Below are positions 26,687-40,449 of a DNA stretch of 64,000 bases, piece after piece (the stretch's first letter is position 1; the number at the start of each line of letters is the position of its first letter). The DNA comes from an uncultured Methylophaga sp. GTDB taxonomy: Bacteria > Pseudomonadota > Gammaproteobacteria > Nitrosococcales > Methylophagaceae. Below the pieces are notes generated by a model, which saw nothing but the letters and a program-made list of their open reading frames with translations, made no database searches and was not told the DNA's origin. Where the stretch lies: contig NZ_CAMYKO010000002.1 of the NCBI RefSeq assembly GCF_947259025.1, positions 248,001 through 312,000 on the forward strand, in the 5' to 3' direction. The position numbers and the translations under genes are program-made.

Positions 26687-26714
26687 GGCCGGACATTGTT
26701 GTCCGGCCTTTTTT
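26687..26714 (+). terminator. Intrinsic terminator after htpG
   Basis: GGCCGGACA (26687-26695), a four-base loop TTGT and TGTCCGGCC (26700-26708) form a perfect nine-pair GC-rich stem, followed directly by TTTTTT (26709-26714). It separates htpG from hslO. Confidence 0.92.
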
Positions 26715-26749
26715 ATTGCCCGGTCATTTTTATCCAGTGGGTTTTGATT

Positions 26750-27637
26750 GTGAGTTCAGATTTACTACAACGTTTTCTTTTCGATAACGCCGCCATCCGC
26801 GGTGAGTGGGTCAGCCTGCAGGAAAGCTGGCAGGAAGTGCTTAACCGCCGTGACTATCCGGCACCAATCCGCCGCGCCTTGGGCGAGATGATGGGGGCTG
26901 CTGCCTTGCTCACAGCCACGGTCAAAATCGATGGACGACTGGTGCTGCAGATCCGTTCGCAAGGGCCGGTCAGTCTGATGATGGTGGAGTGCACCAGTGA
27001 TAATACCCTGCGCGCTTTTGCCCAGTGGGACGGCGAGTTGCCGGAGCAGGCGGGGCTCAGCAGCCTGACCGGTGAAGGCACGCTGGCGATTACCATTGAA
27101 GTGGCCGGCGCTAAGAATCCTTATCAGGGCGTGGTGAACGTGCAGGGCGACTCGATTGCTGAAACCCTAGAAAGTTACTTTGAACGTTCCGAGCAACTGG
27201 CGACCCGCATCTGGCTCTGTGCCAACGATCACAATGTCTCAGGCCTGTTTCTGCAACAACTGCCCAGCGATGAAGAAGGCAAGGAAAAGGCGGAAGAGGA
27301 CTGGTCACGGATCAGCCAGCTGGCGGCCACCATTACCGATGAGGAGTTACTGACCCTGGAAGTGGAAACGCTTCTGCACCGTCTGTTTCACGAAGAAGAA
27401 GTCCGCTTGTTTGATCCCACAGCACTGGCCTTTGCCTGTACCTGCTCGCGAGAGCGGGTCGCCGAGACGATCAGCATGCTGGGGCAGGAAGAAGCCGAGG
27501 ATATCATCGACGCCGAGGGTGGCATTGAGGTTGCCTGTGAGTTCTGCAACGAACATTACCACTTCGATAAGGTTGATGTGGCCGAAATATTCACTGATAA
27601 CATTGCCAGCGAAGGTGACCCCGGCACCCTTCACTGA
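26750..27637 (+). CDS. hslO: Redox-regulated chaperone Hsp33
   Basis: A 295-residue Hsp33 (E. coli 292). The C-terminal zinc redox switch is complete: CTC at residues 230-232 and CEFC at 263-266. Oxidation of these thiols activates the holdase. The N-terminal domain begins SSDLLQRFLFDNAAIRGE, the usual family start, so the GTG at 26750 is chosen. An upstream frame to 26684 would begin in the terminator. The gene sits just after htpG, so two chaperones with different triggers (heat and oxidation) are neighbours but separated by a terminator. I see no obvious promoter in the 35 bases between the terminator and the start. Confidence 0.95.
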   Translation: MSSDLLQRFLFDNAAIRGEWVSLQESWQEVLNRRDYPAPIRRALGEMMGAAALLTATVKIDGRLVLQIRSQGPVSLMMVECTSDNTLRAFAQWDGELPEQAGLSSLTGEGTLAITIEVAGAKNPYQGVVNVQGDSIAETLESYFERSEQLATRIWLCANDHNVSGLFLQQLPSDEEGKEKAEEDWSRISQLAATITDEELLTLEVETLLHRLFHEEEVRLFDPTALAFACTCSRERVAETISMLGQEEAEDIIDAEGGIEVACEFCNEHYHFDKVDVAEIFTDNIASEGDPGTLH

Positions 27638-27681
27638 GCATGAAGGGCTAATGCGTCACTGAATATAATCGGCTGACAGGC

Positions 27682-28206
27682 TCAGCGGTTCCAGGGCATT
27701 TTTCTCAGTAACAGGGCCAGTCCGCACCAGCCTGTCAGGCCCGACAGCAACATACCTGCACCCAGTAAAGCCAGGACGGGCAGAGCCAGTGACATATCCA
27801 TATAGCTGAGCAAACTCAATATCAGCACGGCCACACCAAAAACAATTTGCACCTGCCGCATTATCGGTAGGGTCGATGCGTTTTTGTCAGTCCCAATCAC
27901 CTCAAAACCGGCGGCTTTCCAGCTATTGATGCCGCCATCAAGATTGCTGATGTTATCCAGCTTGTTGAGTTCAGCGGCAATCTGACAGGCCATCTCGCCG
28001 CGCGCCCCTTTCTGGCACTGAAATATCACCGTCTTGTTACCCTCCGCCTGCCAATGCCGAAGCGTGTCTTTCAGTCTGTCGAGCGGTATGGAACGGGCAT
28101 GTTGAATGTGTTCCCGGGCAAATTCATCAGGTTCGCGGACGTCTATCAATATGGCCTGGTGGCGTTCAAGTAAGGTCTGGGCCTCACCGGGTGTGAGCGT
28201 TTTCAT
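27682..28206 (-). CDS. Rhodanese with C-terminal DUF2892 membrane domain
   Basis: A 174-residue fusion. The rhodanese domain spans about 1-105, with the active-site cysteine C64 in FQCQKGARG and IDVREPDEFAREHIQHA before it. A DUF2892-type pair of membrane helices follows at about 115-170 (FGVAVLILSLLSYM and LLGAGMLLSGLTGWCGLALLL). The protein would hold a sulfurtransferase at the cytoplasmic face of the inner membrane. It lies 11 bases after the ArsR-type gene, whose relatives respond to sulfide and persulfide, so a role in sulfane-sulfur handling or detoxification is likely but inferred. Confidence 0.9.
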   Translation of the reverse strand: MKTLTPGEAQTLLERHQAILIDVREPDEFAREHIQHARSIPLDRLKDTLRHWQAEGNKTVIFQCQKGARGEMACQIAAELNKLDNISNLDGGINSWKAAGFEVIGTDKNASTLPIMRQVQIVFGVAVLILSLLSYMDMSLALPVLALLGAGMLLSGLTGWCGLALLLRKMPWNR

Positions 28207-28217
28207 TTGTCTGTTCC

Positions 28218-28550
28218 TTAAAAGTCAGTGCTGTTGTCGGGCTGGCAGAAACTGCGATACATCACTTCCATAATTTCCAGTACTGCCGGGTGAGCAATGC
28301 GATAAAAAAGCACGCGATGTTCTCTGCGAAAATCCACCAGGCCCTCATCCTTGAGTTTTTTCAGGTGTTGCGACATTGATGTCTGGGCGATTTGAGTTGC
28401 CTCTATCAGTTCCGTGACACTTTTTTCGCCTTCACTGAGCTGGCACAAAATCACCAGGCGGTGAGGACTGGCAAGTCCTTTCAAAAAATCCGCTGCCTCA
28501 GTGGCTTTGCGCTGAATAATTTCTGATTCCATCATTTGGCCTGTTGACAT
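28218..28550 (-). CDS. ArsR-family repressor, BigR/SqrR-like persulfide sensor
   Basis: A 110-residue winged-helix protein of the ArsR family. The recognition region is TQIAQTSMSQHLKKLKDEGLV, and the wing is FRREHRVLFYRI. It lacks the CxC metal site of ArsR/SmtB. Two cysteines, C36 (LVILCQL) and C102 (YRSFCQPD), fall where BigR and SqrR have the dithiol pair that forms a tetrasulfide link with persulfides. The neighbouring rhodanese and the divergent AhpD-like gene agree with such a role. Exact start is uncertain: Met6 or Met7 may be used. An AT-rich inverted repeat overlaps its start. Confidence 0.85.
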   Translation of the reverse strand: MSTGQMMESEIIQRKATEAADFLKGLASPHRLVILCQLSEGEKSVTELIEATQIAQTSMSQHLKKLKDEGLVDFRREHRVLFYRIAHPAVLEIMEVMYRSFCQPDNSTDF

Positions 28551-28568
28551 ATTTTAAATAAATAATAT
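28549..28568. promoter_or_regulatory. AT-rich inverted repeat between the ArsR and CMD genes
   Basis: ATATT (28549-28553) and AATAT (28564-28568) are inverted around ten A/T bases, and the repeat touches the ArsR start codon. BigR-type regulators bind AT-rich inverted repeats, so this is a candidate operator for the divergent pair. The arms are short and the region is A/T rich by nature, so chance is not excluded. Confidence 0.3.
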
Positions 28569-28603
28569 CATAAAAATGTAAATCAACAAAACGGAATACA
28601 AAA

Positions 28604-28945
28604 ATGTCAAAAAATTATGTCGAGATGACAACGCAGATTGCAGCCCAGGCCGGTGAAATTAAAAAGCGGGTGCCGGATGCAATGAGTGGTTTTTACAGCA
28701 TGTCCCGTGCCGCGACGGCAGATGGCGCGCTGGATAAAAAAACCAAAGAATTGTTAGCGCTGGCAATGGGGATTGTTCAACGCTGTGATGGTTGTATCGG
28801 TTTCCATGTGAAGGCACTGGTGAGTCTCGGCATGACAAAAGACGAGTTGGCAGAGGTGCTGGCGATGGCAGTGTACATGGGCGGCGGCCCCGCGCTGATG
28901 TACGCGGCCGATGCCATGACTGCCTATGAACAGTTCACGGCATAA
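28604..28945 (+). CDS. AhpD-like carboxymuconolactone decarboxylase family protein
   Basis: A 113-residue single-domain CMD/AhpD-fold protein. The catalytic thiol pair and histidine are in RCDGCIGFHVKA (C61, C64, H68). This CxxC-xxx-H motif is typical of AhpD-like peroxidase or thiol-disulfide members rather than true decarboxylases. It is divergent from the ArsR-rhodanese pair with only 53 bases between, so it is probably controlled by the same regulator and may act on persulfides or peroxides. The ATG 28604 gives the expected N-terminus. The stop is 18 bases from the convergent msrBA gene. Confidence 0.9.
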   Translation: MSKNYVEMTTQIAAQAGEIKKRVPDAMSGFYSMSRAATADGALDKKTKELLALAMGIVQRCDGCIGFHVKALVSLGMTKDELAEVLAMAVYMGGGPALMYAADAMTAYEQFTA

Positions 28946-28963
28946 AGCCGCTTTCAGCCTGGC

Positions 28964-29920
28964 TCAGTCCAGTGACCAGTCTTTTCTGACCCAGTGGCAG
29001 GTATAACCATTGGGATAGTGCTGCAGATAATCCTGATGTTCGGGTTCGGCTTCATAGAACGGACCGGCTTTGACGACCTCGGTCACGACAGGGCCGGGTA
29101 ATTTGCCACTCGCATCAAACGCTTTAATGACTTCTGAGGCTATCTGGGCCTGCTCCTCATCCAAGCAGAAAATCGCCGAGCGGTAGCTGTCACCAATGTC
29201 ATTACCCTGGCGGTTTTTGGTGGTGGGATCATGCATGGTGAAGAAGAATTCCAGCAGCTTTTTATAAGAGGTCTGCTGTGGATCAAAGATGATCTCAATC
29301 GCTTCGGCATGGCCGGTGGTGCCGGTTTTGACATCACTGTAGCTGACATCCGGCACGTGGCCGCCGGTAAAGCCGACCCGGGTGCGTAAAACGCCCGGTT
29401 GGTGGCGAAACAGCTCTTCCATACCCCAGTAACAGCCCCCGGCCAGGATGGCGGTCTGTTCGTCGCTGGCCTTTTTCTGCTCGAATAAAGGCAGGTACTC
29501 GCCATAGCCTTCATGCTCCAGCTGATCTTTGGGGATAAAGCGCAGGCTGGCCGAGTTGATACAATAACGCATACCGCCGCGGTCTGTAGGGCCATCAGGG
29601 AAAACATGCCCCAGGTGAGAGTCGCCATGGCGCGAGCGGACTTCCACCCGCTGCATGCCCAGACTGCCATCTTCATGGCTGGTGACATTGTCAGGTTCAA
29701 TGGCCTGGGTGAAACTGGGCCAGCCGGTGCCGGAGTCAAACTTATCAGTCGACGAAAACAGTGGTTCGCCCGAGACCACATCCACATAAAGTCCGGACGC
29801 TTTGTTATCCCAGAAGGCATTGTTGAAAGGCGGTTCAGTCCCGCATTGCTGGGTAACCTGGTACTGCATATCATCCAGTTGCTGGATGGCGTTTTCATCT
29901 TTTTTAAAGGGTTGCTTCAT
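28964..29920 (-). CDS. msrBA: Peptide methionine sulfoxide reductase, MsrB-MsrA fusion
   Basis: A 318-residue bifunctional enzyme that repairs both methionine-R- and S-sulfoxide. MsrB comes first (about 10-145), with SGTGWPSF, the catalytic C120 in [11 protein letters not shown], and [10 protein letters not shown]. MsrA follows (about 155-315), with [12 protein letters not shown] (C163), GHAEAIEI and a likely resolving cysteine in GYTCHWV. The MsrB part has [10 protein letters not shown] where zinc-binding members carry CxxC, so it is the metal-free type. The start at ATG 29920 (MKQPFKKDE) has GGAA upstream; 25 extra residues are possible but non-conserved. No signal peptide, so it is cytoplasmic. 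Confidence 0.94.
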   Translation of the reverse strand: MKQPFKKDENAIQQLDDMQYQVTQQCGTEPPFNNAFWDNKASGLYVDVVSGEPLFSSTDKFDSGTGWPSFTQAIEPDNVTSHEDGSLGMQRVEVRSRHGDSHLGHVFPDGPTDRGGMRYCINSASLRFIPKDQLEHEGYGEYLPLFEQKKASDEQTAILAGGCYWGMEELFRHQPGVLRTRVGFTGGHVPDVSYSDVKTGTTGHAEAIEIIFDPQQTSYKKLLEFFFTMHDPTTKNRQGNDIGDSYRSAIFCLDEEQAQIASEVIKAFDASGKLPGPVVTEVVKAGPFYEAEPEHQDYLQHYPNGYTCHWVRKDWSLD

Positions 29921-30035
29921 AGCGATTTCCGACTTCGTTATAAGAGATACAATATTGATGCCTGAACAGGCCAAATGTTTCACTGTAGAATGCATCTGAC
30001 CGCAAACATTTCATCAAACAGGGACTGAAGCGCAC

Positions 30036-33000
30036 ATGCTCAAGGTGGTGTACAGCAACAACACGGCATATCTGGCCGATTATCTGGCCCAGGTGCAGCG
30101 CGCTGAACCCTTATCACCTTTCCAGTCTGACACAATTATTGTTCAGAGTAATGAGCTGTCACGCTGGCTGTCCCTGCTGCTGGCAACCCGGCATGGTATC
30201 GCTGCCAATCTCGAGTTTCCGTTTCCCTCGGCCTATATCTGGCAATTGTTTCATGCGCTGTGGCCCGATGTGCCGCTGCAGTCACCCTATGCTAAAACGG
30301 CCACCAGCTGGCGGATTTATTCCTTGTTACCCGAATGTCTGGACGAGGCTGGTTTTGCACCGGTAGCAGCGTATCTCGGTGATGACAATGATGATCTCAA
30401 GCGCTACCAACTGGCTGAGCGACTGGCTGATACCTTTGACCAGTATCTGATGTACCGGCCTGACTGGATAGCCGACTGGGAGCAGGGCCGGGCAAGCAGT
30501 TGGCAGGGCAAACTCTGGCAGCGACTGACCCGGGATGATCCCGAGCCCAAACACCGCGCCCATCTGTTGCAGAAAATGCACACCCTGTTGAAAGCGTCCG
30601 ATACGCCGCCACCGGGCCTGCCAGAACGCATCAGCATTTTCGGTATTTCCGCCTTACCACCGGTCTACCTGCAGACTTTTGAACTGCTGTCGCGTTTTGT
30701 GGATATCACTATTTATTACCTGTCACCCAGTGAACATTACTGGGGCGACCTGCGTGATGCCCGCCAGCTGCAACGCGATCAAATTGAGCTCAATCTGGAT
30801 GACCAGGATGTCGAGCCGGGGCATCCGCTGCTGGCCAGCCTGGGCAAGCAGGGCATGGAGTTTTTCCGCCAGTTGCAGGACACCGAACATGATGCCGAGA
30901 CCTGCTTTGTCGAGCCCGAGACCGGCACCATGCTGGCTGATATTCAGCATGATATGTTTTCCCTGAGCCTGCCCGATAAGACGCCGGTGAAAGAAGACGA
31001 TAACTCGATCAGCATCCAGGTCTGTCACAGCCCGATGCGTGAGATTGAAATTCTCCACGATCAATTGCTGGCCCTGTTTGAGCAAGATCCCGACTTATCA
31101 CCGACTCAGATCGTGGTGATGACCCCGGATATTGATATCTACGCGCCATGGATAGAAGCCGTGTTCGGCGCCAGTGGTGACAACCCGACTATTCCGTTCA
31201 GCATTGCCGATAGCAGCGGTCAGCAGGAAAGCCAGTTGCTCAACAGCTTTTATAGCCTGCTGCAACTGCCACAGTCCCGGTTTGAACTGGAATCGGTGCT
31301 GGCATTGCTGGAATGTCCGCCCTTGCAGGCCCGCTTCAATCTGGATGATGCGGCGCTGGCCTGGGTGCGCGACTGGTGCCGGCAGACCCGTACCCGCTGG
31401 GGACTGGATGAATCCGATAAAACGGCATTGGATTTGGCGCCCAGTGATGCCAATACCTGGCGCGCCGGACTGGATCGCTTGTTACTGGGCTTTGCCATGC
31501 CGCTCAATGAACCGGGTGAGCCCTGGCGTTTGTTTGATCAGCAACTGGCCATGGATGGCATCAGTGGTGAGCGGGCACGTATTGTCGCCAACCTTTGTGC
31601 GTTTATTGATGCGCTTGATCATTGGCGTCAGCTGTTTAAACGTCGTCTGACCCTGTCGCAGTGGCAGACCGAATTGAACCTGTGTCTGGATGCCTTTTTC
31701 CGCACTGACGGACTCGAAGACAGTGAGGCAGATACCGAGATAACTGGCATACGCCAGCAACTGGAGCGGCTGGTGGAAAGCGCCGAGCATGCGGCTTTTG
31801 AGCAGGAGGTGGGTATTGAGCTGGTGTTGAGCTGGCTGCAGTCCCACCTCGATGCGGCCGATCACAGTCACCGTTTTATGGGGCATGGTGTGACCTTCTG
31901 CGGCATGGTGCCGATGCGCAGTATTCCGTTTAACGTGGTGTGTCTGATTGGCATGAATGATGAAGTCTTCCCGCGCCGCCAGCCTTCGCTCAGTTTTGAT
32001 TTACTGGCCAAAGATTACCGCGAAGGCGACCGTTCGCGTCGCGATGATGATCGCTACCTGTTCCTGGAAGCTTTACTGTCTGCCACGCAAACGCTCTATC
32101 TCAGCTATGTGGGCGCCAGTATCAATGATAACAGTGATATTCCGCCTTCCGTGTTGATCAGTGATCTGGAAGACTTGCTGGAGGCCCGTTTTCAGTCGGC
32201 AAGCGGCGGCTCCATCATTGAACAGATTAAAACCCGGCATCCCTTGCAGCCATTCAGCCAGCGTTATTTTGATGGTCAGGATCCCAAACTTTTCAGCTTC
32301 AATGCCGGCCAGTGTCCGGAGCAGACAACAGTTGAGCCTCAAGACTGGTTTGACAACCCGTTGCCCGAAGCCGACGCCAGTTGGCGGGAACTGACCGCTT
32401 CGCAACTGGCGCAATTTTTCGCCCATCCTGCCCGCTTCCTGTTGCGCGAGCGGTTGCGCGTCAGGCTGGAACTGGAAGAAGAGGAACTGGAAAGCCGCGA
32501 ACCGTTTGCGCTGGACGGGCTCGAAAGCTGGCAATTACGCCAGGAGCTGCTGCAGGCGCGGCTCAGTCAATTTAGTGACGAGGGCATGAAACCACTGATC
32601 GAAGCCACCGGCATGTTGCCTCAGGGCCATCTGGGGGATGCCTGGTATCAGCAGGAATCAGCCCAGGTTGATGAGTTTATGCAAAAGCTGGCGCCCAATC
32701 TGCCGATGGGGGAACAGATAGATGTGCCCGTCGCTTTGCAGGTGGATAACTTTTATCTAAACGGTCAGTTACATGATGTCAGTGAACAGGGACTGCTTCG
32801 CTACCGGCTGGCGAAAAAGAAAGGCAAGGATCTGATTTCATCCTGGATTGATCACCTGTTGCTGAATATTCTCAGGCCGCAGGGCGTCACGCTGGAAACC
32901 CGACTGGTACTGCAGGACGCGGAAATCGTGTTTTTACCGGTGACCGGACCTACCCAGATCCTGTCTGATTTGCTCAAGCTCTACTGGCAGGGCTGCCATC

Positions 33001-33244
33001 AACCGCTGAAATTTTTCGATAAAACCAGTTTTGCTTTTGCCGCAGCCAGTCTCGGTGATAAACCGGAAAAAGCCTTTGAAAACGCGTCCAAAGCCTGGGC
33101 TCCCCAAGGTCAGTTTGTGATGGCCGAGCAGGACGATCCCTATTACCAGCTGCTTTATCCGCAAGCGCCGGTGGACAAGGAAATGGGCGAAATCGCCATG
33201 CAGGTTTATCACCCGATTCACCAGCATCTTGAAGGAGGCAAACT

Positions 33245-33248
<4 letters not shown>
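30036..33248 (+). CDS. recC: Exodeoxyribonuclease V gamma subunit RecC
   Basis: A 1070-residue subunit of the RecBCD helicase-nuclease, slightly shorter than the 1122 of E. coli. RecC is an inactivated helicase that splits the duplex and recognises Chi. The N-terminus shows IIVQSNELSRWLSLLLATRHGIAANLEF, and later LSPSEHYWGDLRD and FCGMVPMRSIPFNVVCLIGMNDEVFPRR, both family hallmarks. The inactive nuclease-like domain ends the protein. Its TGA overlaps the GTG start of recB (GTGA), so the two are translationally coupled. The order recC-recB-recD without ptrA differs from E. coli. Confidence 0.97.
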
Positions 33249-36728
<3,480 letters not shown>

Positions 36729-36736
<8 letters not shown>

Positions 36737-38576
36737 GTCACTGAACCTACTGCGCCAGCATGGTTTCAGCGAACTGGCCTGCCAGTTTGCCCGCTTTATC
36801 GAGCGCAAAGAACATCACCAACATCCGGTAGTCAGCCTGACAGCCGGTTTATTGACTGAAGCCATGGCACAGGGGCATGTCTGTCTGAATCTCAGACATT
36901 TGCCAGACACGCTGCATCAGCTGACAGACCTCATTCCAGACAGCGCTGATAGCTGGCAGCAACAACTGCGTGAGGGTCGCTCGGTGGGCCATCCCGGTGA
37001 TTACACACCGCTGATTCTGACCAATGAGGGGTTGCTGTATTTATACCGTTACTGGCTGGATGAGCGTGATGTGGCGCAGGCTATCCGCCAGCGTCTGCAG
37101 GCCGTTGACGAGCTTAACCTGATTCAGCTCAATAATGACCTGGCCGGATGGCACAACCCCATAGCCGGTATCGACTGGCAGAAAGTTGCCGTGGCGATAG
37201 CCTTAAGCCGCCGTCTGGCCGTGATCTCCGGCGGCCCCGGCACCGGTAAAACCACCATTGTGCTTAAAATACTGCAATGCCTGGAAAGCCAATACGCCGA
37301 TAACGTTAATCTGGAACAGCATGGTGGGGACAGGCTGCGTATCGGCCTGGCTGCGCCCACCGGTAAAGCCGCTGCCAGGTTGCAGCAATCCATCAGCCGT
37401 GAGCAGAACCGGGAAGTGAAAACCCTGCACCGCTTACTCGGCATTACTGAACACAATGATCAGGGCCGCTTTAATGCCGAGCGACCTTTGCCGCTGGATG
37501 TGCTGATTATCGACGAAGCCTCGATGATTGATATCAGCCTGATGGCTAAATTGATGCGGGCGATGCCGGAAAAGGCCAGGTTGATCCTGCTGGGCGATAG
37601 CCAGCAACTGGCCTCGGTTGAATCTGGTGCGGTGTTGGCTAACCTGAGCGAAGGTCAGCAGGGCCATTTTTCCGATGACTTTATTGAGCAATTCCCCGTG
37701 CTGGAACTCGACCCCCTGTCATTGCGAACAAACGTGAAGCAATCCAGCCCCCAAGCGCAAGAAAGCGAGGAAATCTCTATATCGGAACAAAGCTCAACAC
37801 AAGCCGTGCTCACCGACAGCTTTGTGCGCCTTCAGCACAGTTACCGCTTTGCCAAAGACAGCCTGATCGGACAACTGGCGAATACCGTGAACCTGGGCCA
37901 GTCCGATGCCGCGATTAACTTGTTGCAGTCACAGCCTGACTCTACCTGGCTGCTGCCCGATGAGAGCAGTCTGCTCAATACGTTGGCAAGCGGTTACCAG
38001 GGTTTTATTGAAGCGGTAGAAAAGCGCCAATCAGCCCAACAGATTATCGAAGCGTTTGACCAGTTCCGGGTGCTGGCAGCACTCAAACAGGGGCCACAGT
38101 CAGTCACGGCAGTCAACCGGATGATGAGCCGCTATCTGGCACAGCGCGGCTGGCGCACCACCCAGACCTATTACACCGGTCGCCCGATCATGATTACCCA
38201 GAATGACTATCGCCAGCAGCTGTTTAACGGTGATATCGGTGTGATCCTCAGAGATGAACAGGGCCAGCTCAAAGCCTGCTTTTATTTTGGCGAGGGCCTG
38301 CGCTGGGTCGGCCTTAACCGCCTGCCCAGTCACGAAACCGTGTTCGCCATGACCGTGCATAAAAGCCAGGGCTCCGAGTTCGATGCCATCAGCATTTTAC
38401 TGCCCGATGAAATCAGCCCGATTCTGAACCGGGAGTTACTCTACACCGCGATTACCCGAGCCAGGAAAAACCTCAGTCTTTTGGCGACAGAACAAGTTCT
38501 GAGACACACCATTCACAGCCGTCATCAGCGGGAGAGTGGGTTGCAGCAACATCTCCACTCTTTTCCTGAAATTTAA
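36729..38576 (+). CDS. recD: Exodeoxyribonuclease V alpha subunit RecD
   Basis: A 615-residue superfamily 1B 5'-3' helicase. Walker A is ISGGPGTGKTTIVLKI near residue 160, motif II LIIDEASMIDISLMAKLM near 258, and motif V/VI MTVHKSQGSEFDAISI near 535 with AITRARKNL at the end. The start at ATG 36729 (MTESLNLLRQHG) overlaps the recB stop. Residues about 330-360 form a polar, low-complexity loop (about SLRTNVKQSSPQAQ onwards) whose DNA begins with a copy of an interspersed repeat (37716-37747). The loop lies between the GAVLANL helix and RLQHSYRF, a place where RecD length varies, so activity is probably kept. Confidence 0.96.
37716..37747. repeat. Interspersed repeat copy embedded in recD
   Basis: The ends CTGTCATTGCGA and GAAGCAATCCAG match, in reverse, the ends of the intergenic copy at 19898-19931. 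Only the eight-base centre differs. It is translated in frame as part of a loop in RecD. The added segment may extend to about 37810, which would account for the roughly 20 extra residues relative to E. coli RecD. Confidence 0.65.
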
Positions 38577-38825
38577 CCAAAGCAATTTGGTGCGCTGAGT
38601 ATGGTGAACAAAAAGTATAAGAACGAACTCAGCCCATGGCAGGCTTAGTCGACGGTCTGCGGTAGATATGCATAAAGCGATGGTCATACCGTCAGTCGTG
38701 TTGCAGCACCGACAATACAATGTGGCCCAACCATTTCTCTGAGGCATTCATTTCGCTGTCATCGTTTGGCAAGAGCGCCGTTCATTCACTTTTCGCTGCT
38801 TTGGTTTTTATGTTTATGCCCAGTC
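38577..38825. other. Intergenic stretch between recD and the MATE gene
   Basis: About 250 bases between two convergent genes. I see no coding frame with support, no RNA gene and no intrinsic terminator with a U-run. Confidence 0.4.
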
Positions 38826-40193
38826 TCACGCGTCAGCGTCTCTCGCAACAATGATGCGTGATGGACGGAAATGCCAGAACAACGAGGTTGCCAGGATAAA
38901 TGTCAGCCACTCGGTCAGCGGCATCGCGATCAAGAACAGCGGCGAGGCCAGCATGCTGCTGAGCAGAAACAACAGGCCAACGGGCAAAACCAGCCCACGG
39001 GACATCGCAATCAGCATCGACGGTTTGGGTTTTTGCATCGCTGTCAGGTAGATAGACAGAATCACGTTGACGCCGTTAATCAGAAATAATGGCCAGACCA
39101 GGCCGATAAACTGCGAAGACAAGTCACGAGTGGCAGCCGAGGTCTCATCCAGAAACAGGCTGGTCAGCCATTGCGGTGAGAACAGCAGCATCAAAGTCAG
39201 ACCCAGGCTGATTAAAAGCACCATGGCGATGCCGGTGAACACAAACTGCAGAATACGCTGGGCATTGCCCGCACCGTGGTTATGGCTGACCAGCAGATGC
39301 AGGGCATCAGCAATGCCGTAATAAAGCATCAGGCTGACGAAAATCAGGTAGTTGATGACGGCAAAGGCGGCAATGCCATCGACGTCCATCTGGGTTACCA
39401 GCAGCCAGTTCAACACCAGAATCACTACACCGCCGGAGATTTCATTGATGCATTCCGATAGCCCGTTAACACTGATGTGTTTGAATTCAGCCCATTGCCG
39501 AGGCCAGGACCAGTGTAATTGGCGCTGAGAGCGGGCGAAGAAACTCATCAGGATCACCAGTTGCAGGCCCTGCGCAATGGCCGTGGCCCAGGCCGCGCCT
39601 ACCAGTCCCCAGTCCAGCACGATGATAAACCAGGCATCCAGCAGGATATTCAGCAAAGCACCGGTGACCAAAGCCGTTGTCGCCAGTCGCTGACCATGAT
39701 CCTGGCGCACGAAGTAGTACAGCACCATGGTAAAAATCTGCACCACCAAAACGGCGCTGAGGATATGGAAATAGGGCATAATCAAGGGCACCAGACTGTC
39801 CGGTGTGCCCAGCAAGCCCAGGATCTGTTGGTCCAGCCACCATGCCAGCAGCATAAAAAACAGACCCACGACCAGCACCGCTACCAGACATTTACTCAGC
39901 ACGGCGGAGGCCGCTTCTTTCATTCCCTGCCCCAGAAAGTGCCCGCAGCGCACGGCACCGCCGATGGCAATCATTAAAGCCAGGCCGAAAATCAGCGTCA
40001 GGTAGGGCAGCAGCAGGTTGATGGCAGCCAGCCCGTCACTGCTGACAAAGTGGCCGACAAACATGCCATCGACAATGCTGGCGGTAGTAATAGCCAGCAG
40101 TCCCAGGATCGATGGCAGGGCAAAACGCAGGAAGGTGCTGATAACCGGACCTGTCAGGATCGGATTATCTAGGGTTTGTTCGGACATGTTCAT
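38826..40193 (-). CDS. MATE family efflux transporter
   Basis: A 455-residue inner-membrane protein with about 12 helices in two MatE repeats. The first repeat begins FALPSILGLLAITTASIVDGMFVGHFV, with the LAAINLLLPYLTLIF helix after it. The second begins near NGLSECINEISGGVVILVLNWLL. Members export cationic drugs, sodium-coupled toxins or metabolites. The sequence resembles the MepA/DinF-side branch, but the substrate is unknown. Two ATGs (40193 and 40187) are both possible starts. It is divergent from lepA with 256 bases between. Confidence 0.9.
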   Translation of the reverse strand: MNMSEQTLDNPILTGPVISTFLRFALPSILGLLAITTASIVDGMFVGHFVSSDGLAAINLLLPYLTLIFGLALMIAIGGAVRCGHFLGQGMKEAASAVLSKCLVAVLVVGLFFMLLAWWLDQQILGLLGTPDSLVPLIMPYFHILSAVLVVQIFTMVLYYFVRQDHGQRLATTALVTGALLNILLDAWFIIVLDWGLVGAAWATAIAQGLQLVILMSFFARSQRQLHWSWPRQWAEFKHISVNGLSECINEISGGVVILVLNWLLVTQMDVDGIAAFAVINYLIFVSLMLYYGIADALHLLVSHNHGAGNAQRILQFVFTGIAMVLLISLGLTLMLLFSPQWLTSLFLDETSAATRDLSSQFIGLVWPLFLINGVNVILSIYLTAMQKPKPSMLIAMSRGLVLPVGLLFLLSSMLASPLFLIAMPLTEWLTFILATSLFWHFRPSRIIVARDADA

Positions 40194-40314
40194 AGTGCCT
40201 GAGATTGGCTAAAAGCCCAAAATGCTAATGATGCTTATTTTACTGAGCAAGCTGCTTACCTCTGTGACAGCAGCAGGCCATAGACAGAAGATCGTGTTAG
40301 CGCGGTTAAGTGCG

Positions 40315-40320
40315 TATAAT
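40315..40320 (+). promoter_or_regulatory. Possible -10 element upstream of lepA
   Basis: A perfect TATAAT is present in the 256-base gap before lepA, but no good -35 hexamer lies 16-18 bases upstream. Use as a promoter would give a leader of about 120 bases. The ribosome-binding sequence directly before the lepA ATG is also poor. Confidence 0.35.
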
Positions 40321-40449
40321 ACCTGCTCATTTGCTGAAGCTGCGACGTGATAGCCAATCTGTGCTTCGCTGCCGATACCAATTGCTTCCAGAAACCGGAC
40401 GCACCGGTCAGCGCCCTGCGTTGCTAATCACCATAAAAAATGTAACTGA

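Noticed and set aside
38577-38825. Small RNA or tRNA gene between recD and the MATE gene
   Set aside because: No cloverleaf, no CCA end, no terminator hairpin with a T run, and no promoter pair was recognised.
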